DNA of 64,000 nucleotides, taken from the NCBI GenBank assembly GCA_964508915.1, contig CAZDVK010000004.1, forward strand, positions 54,788 to 118,787, written 5' to 3'. Position numbers and translations under genes: made by a program. The first letter of the stretch is position 1. Every line of letters starts with the position of its first letter. Positions 51,708 through 61,281 of this stretch are shown one piece after another. The notes under the pieces are model-generated. The model saw only the letters and a list, made by a program, of their open reading frames with translations, was not told the origin of the DNA and did no database searches. Origin of the DNA: CAZDVK01 sp964508915 (GTDB taxonomy: Bacteria > Pseudomonadota > Alphaproteobacteria > Paracaedibacterales > CAIULA01).

Positions 51708-52707
51708 AAAAAACACCTGTATATAAATGATCTACTGGGCAAAAATCGGCTTGTTCAGCTTTTAAAATTGCATCATCAATAGCTTGCTTAATTTCATTTT
51801 CTGCCTGTTGAATTTGGTTTTCACCAAACCCGATATCTAACAGCCTTTGCCGTTGAGTTTTAATACTGTCGTTTTCATACCACCACTTATAATCATTTTT
51901 ATGGCGATAGCCCTCATGCCAATCCTCATTAATTCCGACATGCTCTAAATAGCGATGGCACTTGATCCGTAAAAATGCAGGTTTTTGAGAACTAAATGAT
52001 TCTTGAATAACCTTTTGGGTCGTTTGATAAATACTTTCGACATCATTTGTTTCATCAGAAAGAAAAATACAATCAAACACATTCACCACATCATCAATAG
52101 ATTTATATCCGTGACGCTGTTTTTTGGATGTATGCACGGCTAAACCATTGTCTTCACATACAAAAAGCATGGGAACTTCATACAAACATGCAGCATTTAA
52201 ACTTTCCCAAAAAACGCCTTCATCAATAGCCCCATCGCCAAAAAAGACAGTGGAAATTTGACCATTTTTTTGGCACTTATTAGCGTACCCGGCACCCACA
52301 GCAATAGGCAGACAGCTGGCCACAATAGCACTTGAGATATGGTGACCCTTTTCAGGAAATGCCAGGTGCATGGAGCCACTTTTCCCTTCGGCAGTCCCTG
52401 TTACTTTTCCGTACATTTCAGCAAAGAATTTTTCTAAGTCCTCTGTTTGAGATAAAAAGGTTGCATGGCTGCGATAAGTAGAGAAAATATCCCCCTTACC
52501 ATTCAGCGCGCTGATCACACCAGCTGCACTGGCCTCTTGCCCCATGGACATATGCATGGGGGTTTTCATGTAGTCTTTATGGTAATGCGTAGTAATGCCA
52601 TGCTCGGCAGCGCGAATTTTGTACATAAGCGCGTACAATTTGAATGAAAGCTCAGGCGATAAATCAAATTGATCTTGTTGCGTATTAACTGTATTAAGAT
52701 TTGTCAT
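51694..52707 (-). CDS. 2-oxoacid dehydrogenase E1-type alpha subunit
   Basis: The alpha subunit (337 residues) of the E1-like pair. The thiamine-diphosphate motif is GDGAIDEGVFWESLN...CEDN (GDG then N about 26 residues later, near residue 165). Typical E1-alpha parts include HMSMGQEASAAGVISAL and FLSQTEDLEKFFAEMYGK, KSGSMHLAFPEKGHHISSAIVAS. The C-terminal part (FLRIKCHRYLEHVGINED) covers the usual phosphorylation-loop region. It precedes the beta gene with overlapping ends. Substrate unknown; 2-carbon ligation to a sugar is one possibility. Confidence 0.85.
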   Translation of the reverse strand: MTNLNTVNTQQDQFDLSPELSFKLYALMYKIRAAEHGITTHYHKDYMKTPMHMSMGQEASAAGVISALNGKGDIFSTYRSHATFLSQTEDLEKFFAEMYGKVTGTAEGKSGSMHLAFPEKGHHISSAIVASCLPIAVGAGYANKCQKNGQISTVFFGDGAIDEGVFWESLNAACLYEVPMLFVCEDNGLAVHTSKKQRHGYKSIDDVVNVFDCIFLSDETNDVESIYQTTQKVIQESFSSQKPAFLRIKCHRYLEHVGINEDWHEGYRHKNDYKWWYENDSIKTQRQRLLDIGFGENQIQQAENEIKQAIDDAILKAEQADFCPVDHLYTGVFYEKN

Positions 52708-52900
52708 AAGAACTTAGTTTCATCATTGTAAATTTAAGTAAACTGAACCCAAAAAAATAGGTCATAGCGAATTTAGAATGAACAGATTATAGGAACGCAA
52801 AAAAGGCTATGTCAAGATATATGACCAATCTTTTAAGTGGTTTGCTTTTTAATTTTATGGATCCAGATAAACTAAAGAGCAAAAAAGTGTTATGAGGAAA

Positions 52901-54772
52901 TCAACTTTTTTTTGGCTTCTTTGTTTTTTTAGGTTTTTTTCTATCTAGCAAAACAACCTCCTTATGGGGATGATTATGCTTTTTGGTTTCATCGCGCGCC
53001 AAAGAAAAATGAGTTGTGCCATTCACCACATTGATATCCTCCACCAAAACCCGAACCCGTTGCCCCAGTTGATAGGTACGTTTGGTACGCACGCCAATAT
53101 ATCGATGATACGGTTCATCAAATTCGTAATAATCACCGGGCAGCTGATGTTTTCGTAAAAGGCCTTGCGCCCCATTGCCCTCTAAGGCCACAAAAATGCC
53201 GCTTTTCGTAACGCCCACAATGGTTGCATGAAAAAAGTCACCCACATGGCCCTGCAAGTATGAAATAACATACCGGTCCATAGTATCCCGTTCGGCGCCC
53301 ACAGCACGCCGTTCAGTCATGTTGATATGCTCACTTATTTTCTGTAATTCTTCTGTTCCATAGGCAAAACCATCATGCCCTAATTGAAGTGTGGAAATTA
53401 AGGCCCTGTGCACAATTAAATCTGAATAACGCCGAATGGGTGATGTGAAATGGGTATAAGCCTGCAGACTCAGGCCGAAATGCCCAATATTCTTAAAAGT
53501 ATACATGGCCTGCGCTTGGCTACGTAAAACCAAATCATGAACCAATCGTTCATAGGAACCGTGTCGGGTTTTATCCAAAATATTATTAAATTCGTGGGCC
53601 GACATTTTTTTTTGCTTACTAACGCCGCCTATTTTCAAAGAACTCAATAGAGTCTTTAGGTTGGAAACCCGCACCGTATCTGGAATATCGTGCACACGGA
53701 AAAGCCCAGGCATATTTCGTTTCAACAATGTTTTAGCAGCACACACATTGGCAGCAATCATCATTTCTTCAATCAGTTGATGGCTGTCAAAAATTTCCAT
53801 GGCGTCAATGGAAACAACGCGACCTTCCTCATTAAATTTTACCTTTTGTTCGGGAATATCTAAATTAAGGGTGCCCCGTTTATTACGCGCCTTTAAAAAA
53901 CTGCTATATGCACCATATAAAGGCTGAATGATAGGTTCCAAAAGGGGCTTGGTGATTGAATCTGGATGGCCATCCATGGCCCGTTGAACCTGTTTATAGG
54001 TCAAGCGCGCCACCGAATGCATCAGGCCCCGCTTAAAAGCGTAAGACCGAATGTCACCATCCTTAGAAATAATCATTTCCACAGCTAGGCACGCCCGGTC
54101 TTCATTGGGTTTTAATGAACACAACCCGTTTGACAAAGCCTCTGGCAACATAGGCACCACCCGATCTGGGAAATACACGGAATTGCCCCGGTTAAAGGCC
54201 TCTTGATCCAAAGCATCGTGGGGACGCACATAATAACTGACGTCAGCAATGGCCACCGCCACAAGCCAACCCCCTAAATTATCGGGTGACGTGTCAGGGG
54301 CTGCCCAAACGGCATCGTCAAAATCTTTGGCATCTTCACCATCAATAGTTACAAAGGGAATATCCCGCAAATCTGTACGGCCCTTTAAGGGTGGTACCCG
54401 CCCTTTGTCAGCAATATCTAAAGCTTCTTTTGAAAAAGTAACGGGAATTTCCCGTTCTTGAATGGTCATTAAACTAAAAATATGGGCATCTTTTAAATTA
54501 CCCAAATGCTGATGAATCACCACCGTATCGGGGTGGTCAACCCCATAAACAACCACATCCCCTTCTTGCAGATTTTTTGCCACATCAGGCGGGCACGGCA
54601 TGCCTGGAAACGGGTCTTTGCGATGACAAGGCGCGAAAAAACCCCGCTTACCGTTGGACAGAAAAACCCCCACATGGGTTTGGTCATACACGCTGCGCCG
54701 TTGATTATCTTTGGCAGAACGTGATTTTTTTTCAGTAATTGGGCGGCGATGCTTGTTATTTTTTCGTGACAT
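52901..54772 (-). CDS. rnr: ribonuclease R family exoribonuclease, short form
   Basis: A 3'-5' exoribonuclease (623 residues) of the RNase II/R family. The catalytic core (about 130-480) has VTIDGEDAKDFDDAVWA with metal-binding Asp residues, VAIADVSYYVRPHDALD, FHMTSPIRRYSD-like TSPIRRYSDLIVHRAL, and a C-terminal S1 domain (about 510-595). The C-terminal tail is Lys-rich (KKPKKTKKPKKS) as in RNase R. It is shorter than E. coli RNase R (about 813) at the N-terminus, where the helix-turn-helix and first cold-shock domain seem to be missing; the basic 27-residue start may replace them. Stand-alone gene. Confidence 0.87.
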   Translation of the reverse strand: MSRKNNKHRRPITEKKSRSAKDNQRRSVYDQTHVGVFLSNGKRGFFAPCHRKDPFPGMPCPPDVAKNLQEGDVVVYGVDHPDTVVIHQHLGNLKDAHIFSLMTIQEREIPVTFSKEALDIADKGRVPPLKGRTDLRDIPFVTIDGEDAKDFDDAVWAAPDTSPDNLGGWLVAVAIADVSYYVRPHDALDQEAFNRGNSVYFPDRVVPMLPEALSNGLCSLKPNEDRACLAVEMIISKDGDIRSYAFKRGLMHSVARLTYKQVQRAMDGHPDSITKPLLEPIIQPLYGAYSSFLKARNKRGTLNLDIPEQKVKFNEEGRVVSIDAMEIFDSHQLIEEMMIAANVCAAKTLLKRNMPGLFRVHDIPDTVRVSNLKTLLSSLKIGGVSKQKKMSAHEFNNILDKTRHGSYERLVHDLVLRSQAQAMYTFKNIGHFGLSLQAYTHFTSPIRRYSDLIVHRALISTLQLGHDGFAYGTEELQKISEHINMTERRAVGAERDTMDRYVISYLQGHVGDFFHATIVGVTKSGIFVALEGNGAQGLLRKHQLPGDYYEFDEPYHRYIGVRTKRTYQLGQRVRVLVEDINVVNGTTHFSLARDETKKHNHPHKEVVLLDRKKPKKTKKPKKS

Positions 54773-54927
54773 TTTTTCTTAGAAAAAGAGAGATTACAAA
54801 ACCAATATAAAGGTAAATGGGCAAATCTACACGCACCTTCATCGTCAATTTTTCATTTTTTGCAACTTTCTAGGTTTTTTTTGGGATACTGAGAGTAATT
54901 CTGAAGCAATATAACTTCACATCGTTT

Positions 54928-56043
54928 TTATGAAGACTGCACAAATTCCCGCAAATTTAATAAGGCTTCTGGCATATTTTGCCTTCCAAAACCAATTCGA
55001 AAATGATTGCTCTCATAATTGTAAATAGATGCTGGCATGAGTAGGGTACTTTTCTCTTGAAGCATCTGATGACAAAAATCATCAACACATTGTTCAGAGT
55101 TATAGTTTACAAAACCAACACACCCACCCTGCGGTCGAATCCATTGAAATAGATGGCTAAACTCATTAAAAAAATCGTCCAAAATTTTTAAATTGCTATC
55201 CACAATGGTGTTATTACGCGCCAAAATCTTTTCATAATTATGTAAAGAAATCAGCGCCAAAATTTCCGACGGTCCACTATTGCAAATAGATGTGTAATGT
55301 TTTACGCATTCAATCTTCTGTAAAATTTCTTTATTTTGACAGGCTATCCAACCAATTCGAAGGCCGGCCATACCAAAGGCCTTACTCATGACCCCTAATG
55401 AAATGGCTTTGTCGTACACACACGCAGCTGGTGACGCCCAAGGCTGGCGGGGATTACCAAGCAGCCTATAAACCTCATCAGAAAAAAGCCAAACACCATT
55501 TTTGTCACACAAATCCACCAACTTTAAAAGATCGTCATTCTCAATCACTTGTCCTGTTGGATTATGGGGAAAGTTAATAATAATTATTTTGGTATTAGGT
55601 TGAATCGCTTGTTGAATAGTATTTAAATCAATTTTCCATTCATTTTCTTCCTGTAGCTGTATTTCTGATACCTGCGCGCCTTTCAATTTTGGAATTTCCA
55701 AAAGCGACTGATAACAGGGTGTTAGTACAATAACATGGTCACCTTTTTCAACTAACGCATGAAAAGTGCAAAATATCCCTTCTTCAGCACCAGCAAACAT
55801 AAGAATGTTCTTTTCATCTAATCCTGAATAAAACGTGTTAACCACAGCTTGGCGCAAAGCTGGCATGCCAGATGCTTCCGTATACCCCAACTTTAAATGG
55901 TCCCATTGCTTTTTATCTTCACTATTCGAAAAACTCAAAATATCAGACATTGCAAAGCTTTCTGCATCAGAACAACACAGTAAGTATTTTGCAGAAAACT
56001 CATAACGTGCTAAGTATTCCTCAAGTTTAAATACATTCATCAT
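54928..56043 (-). CDS. PLP-dependent class I/II aminotransferase
   Basis: A 371-residue fold-type I aminotransferase: LGYTEASGMPALRQAV, INFPHNPTGQ, the PLP-holding Asp in FSDEVYRLLG, the Schiff-base Lys in LGVMSKAFGMAGLRIGW (near residue 225), and the Arg in NHFRIGFGR at the C-terminus. Substrate not predictable. The initiator ATG overlaps the TGA of the YheO-like regulator gene upstream, so the two are translated together. Codon MM gives a second possible start one codon on. Confidence 0.82.
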   Translation of the reverse strand: MMNVFKLEEYLARYEFSAKYLLCCSDAESFAMSDILSFSNSEDKKQWDHLKLGYTEASGMPALRQAVVNTFYSGLDEKNILMFAGAEEGIFCTFHALVEKGDHVIVLTPCYQSLLEIPKLKGAQVSEIQLQEENEWKIDLNTIQQAIQPNTKIIIINFPHNPTGQVIENDDLLKLVDLCDKNGVWLFSDEVYRLLGNPRQPWASPAACVYDKAISLGVMSKAFGMAGLRIGWIACQNKEILQKIECVKHYTSICNSGPSEILALISLHNYEKILARNNTIVDSNLKILDDFFNEFSHLFQWIRPQGGCVGFVNYNSEQCVDDFCHQMLQEKSTLLMPASIYNYESNHFRIGFGRQNMPEALLNLREFVQSS

Positions 56044-56624
56044 TCCTGCCCCTTTAATTCTTTTAAATATTTAAAAACAGTTGCACGCCCTAAATCTAAT
56101 GTTTTTGCTATATAGTCAGCTGCATTTTTTTCTGCAAAAGCACCTAGTTGAAACAAATATTGAACTATCTTTTTTTTGTCAGAAATTTTTAAATGACTAA
56201 ACGATAAATTATGAATTTCTATATAGTCATGAACACTCAAATTAACTTTCTGCTGCCAGTCATTTACAAATAAAGACTTTGGCTGACTGCTTGAAACATC
56301 ATTCAAAAAAATGCTGCTAATTTCCTGCATCTTATGAAAAGCAGAAACGTCACAGTTAATACACAACAACCATTTATTTTCCAAAACCACGGAAACAGAT
56401 TTCACCAATTTTCCATCAAAATTAAGTTTTGAATAAACTGCTTGTTTCACATCATCAAGGGCCTGAGTATCTAAAAGGGAACTATCGCCAACCTGCCTTT
56501 TCGAAAGTGTTCCGTTAATATATACAATTTGGTTTGTCTGTATTTCGTGAATGACTATCTCGACAAAAGGTTTCATCAAAAGAACAACAGCGTCACATAT
56601 AGGTACGTAAGAAGATAAACTCAT
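56040..56624 (-). CDS. YheO-like PAS and helix-turn-helix transcriptional regulator
   Basis: A 194-residue regulator of the YheO/DauR type: an N-terminal PAS-like YheO domain (about residues 5-110; VPICDAVVLLMKPFVEIVIHE, INCDVSAF) and a C-terminal HTH (about 150-192: KKIVQYLFQLGAFAEKNAADYIAKTLDLGRATVFKYLKEL). DauR controls D-arginine catabolism in Pseudomonas. Its stop and the start of the aminotransferase overlap, so it likely controls that gene in response to an amino acid or keto acid. Confidence 0.78.
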   Translation of the reverse strand: MSLSSYVPICDAVVLLMKPFVEIVIHEIQTNQIVYINGTLSKRQVGDSSLLDTQALDDVKQAVYSKLNFDGKLVKSVSVVLENKWLLCINCDVSAFHKMQEISSIFLNDVSSSQPKSLFVNDWQQKVNLSVHDYIEIHNLSFSHLKISDKKKIVQYLFQLGAFAEKNAADYIAKTLDLGRATVFKYLKELKGQE

Positions 56625-56779
56625 AGAAAAATACTAATTAATATATTTTTATCTTTTTATATATTTTTTAGTCCATATTTTCAACAAAAAACTTCTTTAC
56701 CCATAAACCAAGCAAATCATCTTGTTCTTTTTCAAAAAAACGATAAGGTTAAGAAAAATGCTTATTTTAAAAATACGTC

Positions 56780-58141
56780 ATGTCTTTAAACCTGTATAAC
56801 AGCCTGACTCGTACCAAAGAAACGTTCACACCCCTTGACCCAAATCATGTGCGTTTGTATGTGTGTGGCCCAACGGTTTATGACCGTGCCCATTTGGGAA
56901 ATGCCCGCCCTGTGGTGGTGTTTGATGTATTGTATCGGTTACTTCAAAAGCTGTACCCCAACGTAACTTATGTGCGCAATATTACGGACGTGGATGATAA
57001 AATTAATGCAGCCAGCGAAGCGCAGGGCATTTCGATTCAGGAATTAACCCAAAAAACAACAGCTTATTACCATGCCGATATGGCAGCGCTTAATGCCCTT
57101 CCCCCAACCATTGAACCCCGGGCCACAGAACATATTCCCCACATGATTTCAATGATTGAAACCCTAATTCAACAAGGCCACGCTTATGCAAGCAATGGCC
57201 ATGTATTGTTTCAGGTTGATACCTTTGCAAATTATGGAACTTTATCAAAACGAAACCAAGATGAACTCTTGGCTGGCGCCCGGGTGGAAGTGGCCCCGTA
57301 CAAGAAAAACCCTGGCGACTTTGTTTTGTGGAAACCATCTACGGGCACAACGCCCGGTTGGGATAGCCCCTGGGGGTTTGGTCGCCCTGGCTGGCATATT
57401 GAATGTTCCGCCATGAGCAGTGCCTATTTAGGCCAAACATTTGATATTCATGGCGGCGGTATAGATTTGATTTTCCCCCACCATGAAAATGAATTAGCCC
57501 AAAGTTGCTGCGCCCATCAAACCCAAAAAATGGCTAATATTTGGATGCATAATGGCCACCTAACCATTAATAATGACAAAATGTCAAAATCTAAGAAAAA
57601 CTTTTTTACGGTGCAGGACTTGCTATCCACCCACAAAGGGGAAACGTTGCGATTGGCCCTGTTAATGACACATTATCGCCAGCCATCAGATTGGACGGAT
57701 GATTTACTTCAGCAAGCCAAACAAACGTTAGACCGCTTTTATACAGCGCTAAATGAGGTGCCAGAAAATGCTGAATCTGCGCCTGTACTAGAATCCGTTG
57801 AATCAGCCCTGTTAGATGATTTAAACACCCCCTTAGCCATCAGCCATTTGCATCAAATTGCCCATGATATTTTTAAGGCAGATGGCACAACAAAACGTTA
57901 TTTGGCAGCTACTTTAAAAGCCAGTGGTCAATTGTTGGGGATTTTACACCAAAACCCAAGCCAATGGTTTCAAGGTGATGTGTCTGTTGACCCAGAAACC
58001 ATTGAAAAGCTGATAGCAGAACGTATTCAAGCCAAAAAAGATAAGAATTTCCAAAAAAGTGACGAAATTCGTGATTATTTAAAAGAAAAAGGCATTTTAT
58101 TAGAAGATACCCCCCAGGGAACAACGTGGCGCGCCCTATAA
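56780..58141 (+). CDS. cysS: cysteine--tRNA ligase
   Basis: CysRS attaches Cys to tRNA-Cys. The 453-residue protein has YVCGPTVYDRAHLGNARPVV (HIGH-type HLGN, zinc-binding Cys), the zinc-binding HHENELAQSC region in GGIDLIFPHHENELAQSCC, and KMSKSKKNFF (KMSKS), then the helical anticodon-binding domain from about residue 330. Length is normal. It precedes dxs with an 87-nt gap, so it could be cotranscribed. Confidence 0.96.
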   Translation: MSLNLYNSLTRTKETFTPLDPNHVRLYVCGPTVYDRAHLGNARPVVVFDVLYRLLQKLYPNVTYVRNITDVDDKINAASEAQGISIQELTQKTTAYYHADMAALNALPPTIEPRATEHIPHMISMIETLIQQGHAYASNGHVLFQVDTFANYGTLSKRNQDELLAGARVEVAPYKKNPGDFVLWKPSTGTTPGWDSPWGFGRPGWHIECSAMSSAYLGQTFDIHGGGIDLIFPHHENELAQSCCAHQTQKMANIWMHNGHLTINNDKMSKSKKNFFTVQDLLSTHKGETLRLALLMTHYRQPSDWTDDLLQQAKQTLDRFYTALNEVPENAESAPVLESVESALLDDLNTPLAISHLHQIAHDIFKADGTTKRYLAATLKASGQLLGILHQNPSQWFQGDVSVDPETIEKLIAERIQAKKDKNFQKSDEIRDYLKEKGILLEDTPQGTTWRAL

Positions 58142-58228
58142 AAACCTTCCTTTTCGAAAAAAAAATTTGCAGATCGCATCAACAGTGATTAGATTCTTCT
58201 GTGTATACACTGCCGGAGATTTTTTAAT

Positions 58229-60163
58229 TTGTTGATCCCCTCACCTTCTCTTTCGTCGATTTTAGATACAGTTCAAACGCCCAAGGATATGAAAGAGTTA
58301 TCTATTGAGCAGTTGCAGCAACTGGCAACCGAGGTTCGCGAAGAAGTCATTCAGGTAGTTTCTAAAACGGGGGGACATTTAGGTGCAAGCTTAGGCGTTG
58401 TTGAATTAACCGTTGCTTTACATCATATTTTTGATACACCGAAAGATAAACTGATTTGGGATGTGGGGCATCAAGCTTACCCCCATAAAATTCTAACGGG
58501 TCGTCGTGAACAAATGCCCCGCCTTCGTCAAGCAGGTGGACCATCTGGTTTTACAAGACGCGCTGAAAGTGACTATGACCCATTCGGGGCCGCCCACGCG
58601 GGCACATCTATTTCAGCGGCACTTGGGTTTGCCGTGGCTCGTGACCTTCAAAAACAAGACCATAATGTGGTTGCGGTCATTGGTGATGGCTCCATGAGCT
58701 GTGGGATGGCCTATGAAGCCATGAATAATGCCGGCGCCATGGCCAGCCGATTGGTTGTTATTTTGAATGACAATGATATGTCTATTGCACCGCCCGTTGG
58801 TGCCATGAGCGATTATTTATCCCGCCTTTTGTCATCGGGACCTTACCATTCTTTACGTCAAATGGCTAAAGGTGTGGCTAGTCATTTGCCCAAGTCTATT
58901 GAAAAAGCAGCAAAAAGAGCTGAAGAATATGCACGTGGTTTTTTTACAGGTGGTACATTATTTGAAGAACTAGGTTTTTACTACGTTGGCCCCGTGGATG
59001 GCCATAATCTTGACCATTTGATTCCCATTCTTAAAAATGTACGCGACCGCGCTGAAACAGGCCCTGTTTTACTGCACGTTGTAACCCATAAAGGAAAAGG
59101 GTACCCACCCGCCGAAGCATCTGATGACAAATTTCATGGCGTTAACAAATTTGATGTTGTAACCGGCATTCAGGCTAAACCAAAACCAACAGCCCCATCT
59201 TATACAAGTGTTTTTTCTAAAGGTTTATGCCAGCAAGCTGAAAAAGATGAAAAAATTGTAGCCATCACGGCTGCCATGCCATCTGGCACTGGCCTGGATG
59301 CATTTGCGAAAAAGTTTCCAGATCGTTTTTTTGATGTGGGCATTGCTGAACAACACGCTGTTACTTTTGCAGCAGGCCTTGCCTGTGAAGGCTTAAAACC
59401 ATTTACAGCTATTTATTCTACTTTTTTACAACGGGCTTACGACCAAGTTGTTCATGATGTTATTTTACAAAAACTGCCTGTACGCTTTGCCATAGACCGG
59501 GCAGGCCTTGTGGGGGCGGATGGTGCCACGCATGCTGGCAGTTATGACCTGGCCTTTTTAGGGTGCTTACCCAATATTGTACTTATGGCTGCTGCTGATG
59601 AGGCTGAGCTGATGCACATGATTGCAACCGCTGCAGCCATTGATGATTGCGCATCGGCTGTACGTTACCCCCGTGGTGATGGAACGGGTGTCATGTTGCC
59701 AACTGAAGGGCTTGTTTTACCCATTGGTAAGGGCCGTATTGTTAAGCAAGGTCATAAGGTTGCTATTCTTTCTTTAGGCACACGACTAGACGAAGCACGC
59801 AAAGCATCTGATATTTTAGAATCTTATGGGCTGTCAACAACCGTTGCTGATGCCCGGTTTGCTAAGCCATTGGACAAGGATTTGATAAATCAACTTGCCA
59901 AACATCACGAGGTTCTGGTTACTGTTGAAGAAGGCAGCTTTGGAGGGTTTGGTGCCCACGTTCTTCATTTCTTAGCTGAAGAAGGTGCCCTGGATACGGG
60001 CCTTAAGGTACGGACCATGACCCTGCCTGACACGTTGGTAGATCATGACACCCCATGGAATCAATATGAGCAGGTCAAGTTGAACGCCACCCATATAGTT
60101 GCAAAAGTTCTAGAGGCCTTGGGAACTGAATCAGATACGCGCCTGCTTGCATCTATTGCTTAA
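58229..60163 (+). CDS. dxs: 1-deoxy-D-xylulose-5-phosphate synthase
   Basis: Dxs condenses pyruvate and glyceraldehyde-3-phosphate in the non-mevalonate isoprenoid pathway and feeds thiamine and pyridoxine synthesis. The 644-residue protein has HLGASLGVVELTVALH, WDVGHQAYPHKILTGR, the TPP motif GDGSMSCGMAYEAMNN, and the transketolase domain with FDVGIAEQHAVTFAAGLA, YSTFLQRAYDQ and DRAGLVGADGATHAG (the glycine/His region). Start is a TTG at 58229 (or the next TTG), with CCGGAG upstream. It is the first of dxs-yggT-hdaA. Confidence 0.96.
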   Translation: MLIPSPSLSSILDTVQTPKDMKELSIEQLQQLATEVREEVIQVVSKTGGHLGASLGVVELTVALHHIFDTPKDKLIWDVGHQAYPHKILTGRREQMPRLRQAGGPSGFTRRAESDYDPFGAAHAGTSISAALGFAVARDLQKQDHNVVAVIGDGSMSCGMAYEAMNNAGAMASRLVVILNDNDMSIAPPVGAMSDYLSRLLSSGPYHSLRQMAKGVASHLPKSIEKAAKRAEEYARGFFTGGTLFEELGFYYVGPVDGHNLDHLIPILKNVRDRAETGPVLLHVVTHKGKGYPPAEASDDKFHGVNKFDVVTGIQAKPKPTAPSYTSVFSKGLCQQAEKDEKIVAITAAMPSGTGLDAFAKKFPDRFFDVGIAEQHAVTFAAGLACEGLKPFTAIYSTFLQRAYDQVVHDVILQKLPVRFAIDRAGLVGADGATHAGSYDLAFLGCLPNIVLMAAADEAELMHMIATAAAIDDCASAVRYPRGDGTGVMLPTEGLVLPIGKGRIVKQGHKVAILSLGTRLDEARKASDILESYGLSTTVADARFAKPLDKDLINQLAKHHEVLVTVEEGSFGGFGAHVLHFLAEEGALDTGLKVRTMTLPDTLVDHDTPWNQYEQVKLNATHIVAKVLEALGTESDTRLLASIA

Positions 60164-60208
60164 ATACGCTAGCAATAGGGTAGGCTATTTCTAAACTATT
60201 AAGTAAAA

Positions 60209-60511
60209 ATGGATATTATTTTTGTTCCACTTTTGGCTGTTTTAATCCACGCCATTGATCTTTATAAATTTTTCCTGTTCGCCTTTGTGATTATGTCATG
60301 GCTAGAGGCGTTTGGCATTATCAACAGCTACAACCGCTTTATTTACAGCCTCAATATTTTTCTATTTCGCATTATTGACCCAGCCTTAACGCCCATTCGG
60401 CGCTTTGTGCCAACACTGCGTGGCATTGATTTGTCACCTATTGCATTGCTGTTTATTTTATATTTTGTCCAAGGTGTCTTGATTCAGATCATCAATAAAT
60501 TTCCATCCTAA
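60209..60511 (+). CDS. YggT family membrane protein
   Basis: A 100-residue protein with two or three transmembrane helices (LAVLIHAIDLYKFFLFAFVIMSWLEAFGI and ALLFILYFVQGVLIQII) and the YggT segment DPALTPIRRFVPTLRGIDLSPIALL. YggT proteins have no settled function; they are small inner-membrane proteins often near cell-division or proline-biosynthesis genes. Cotranscribed with dxs upstream and the hdaA-like gene downstream. Confidence 0.9.
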   Translation: MDIIFVPLLAVLIHAIDLYKFFLFAFVIMSWLEAFGIINSYNRFIYSLNIFLFRIIDPALTPIRRFVPTLRGIDLSPIALLFILYFVQGVLIQIINKFPS

Positions 60512-60525
60512 TTAGGTTTGATCTT

Positions 60526-61191
60526 TTGCAGTTAATTTTGCCCATCCAACATCCTGCTAACTTTTCAGAAGAAGCATGGGTTATGGGGCCTGAAAATGAA
60601 GAAGCAACGCAAGCTGTATTAAAAACCCCGTGGCCTCATTCGTTTTTGTGTGTTTATGGTGAAAAAGGCTCTGGAAAAACGCATTTAGCCCATGTGTGGG
60701 CAGAAAAAAACAAGGCACTTCCTATTCCGCTTGACGTTTGCCATCAAACACTTCCACGGGAAATCCACGCCAAGGCCTATCTAATAGATGACGCAGACAC
60801 CTTAAAAGATAATGAATGGCTTTTTCACTTCTACAACAAAGTTATTGAAGAAAAGTCTTTTTGTTTATTAACATCCACTCTTCCTCCGGCCCAATGGAAT
60901 GTTCTTTTGCCTGATTTACTTTCCAGACTTAAAACAATTCCAATGGTTCATCTGATGCCTATGGGGGACGCTTTTTTAAAACATATTATGCATAAACAGT
61001 TTTTGGATGAAGGGTTTATTGTGCAAGAACCTGCCCTCGATTTTTTGCTTCTTCGTATAGAACGATCACCTGATCAAATTAGGGAATTTATTAAATATAT
61101 CGTGCAAAAAGCAACTGAAGAAAAAAAGCAAATCACAAAACATTTTATCAGCCGTCTATTTCAGGAAAATTTTGACTCAAAAAATGCCTAG
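60526..61191 (+). CDS. DnaA-related regulatory ATPase, HdaA-like
   Basis: A 221-residue AAA+ protein of the DnaA family without the DnaA DNA-binding domain. It has YGEKGSGKTHLAHVWAE (Walker A near residue 45), AYLIDDADTLKDNEWLF (Walker B with DD), and LLSRLKTIPMVHLMP. This matches HdaA/Hda, which with the beta clamp inactivates DnaA after initiation. The start is TTG at 60526 with TAGG upstream. It complements the candidate origin region at 6535, though they are 54 kb apart. Confidence 0.85.
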   Translation: MQLILPIQHPANFSEEAWVMGPENEEATQAVLKTPWPHSFLCVYGEKGSGKTHLAHVWAEKNKALPIPLDVCHQTLPREIHAKAYLIDDADTLKDNEWLFHFYNKVIEEKSFCLLTSTLPPAQWNVLLPDLLSRLKTIPMVHLMPMGDAFLKHIMHKQFLDEGFIVQEPALDFLLLRIERSPDQIREFIKYIVQKATEEKKQITKHFISRLFQENFDSKNA

Positions 61192-61281
61192 CCTTTAAAA
61201 ACTTACGTTTTTGTAATGAAATTTTCATTAAGCTATGCTTTAAAATAACAACAATGTAAAAATTTTTAGAATCTTATTCTC

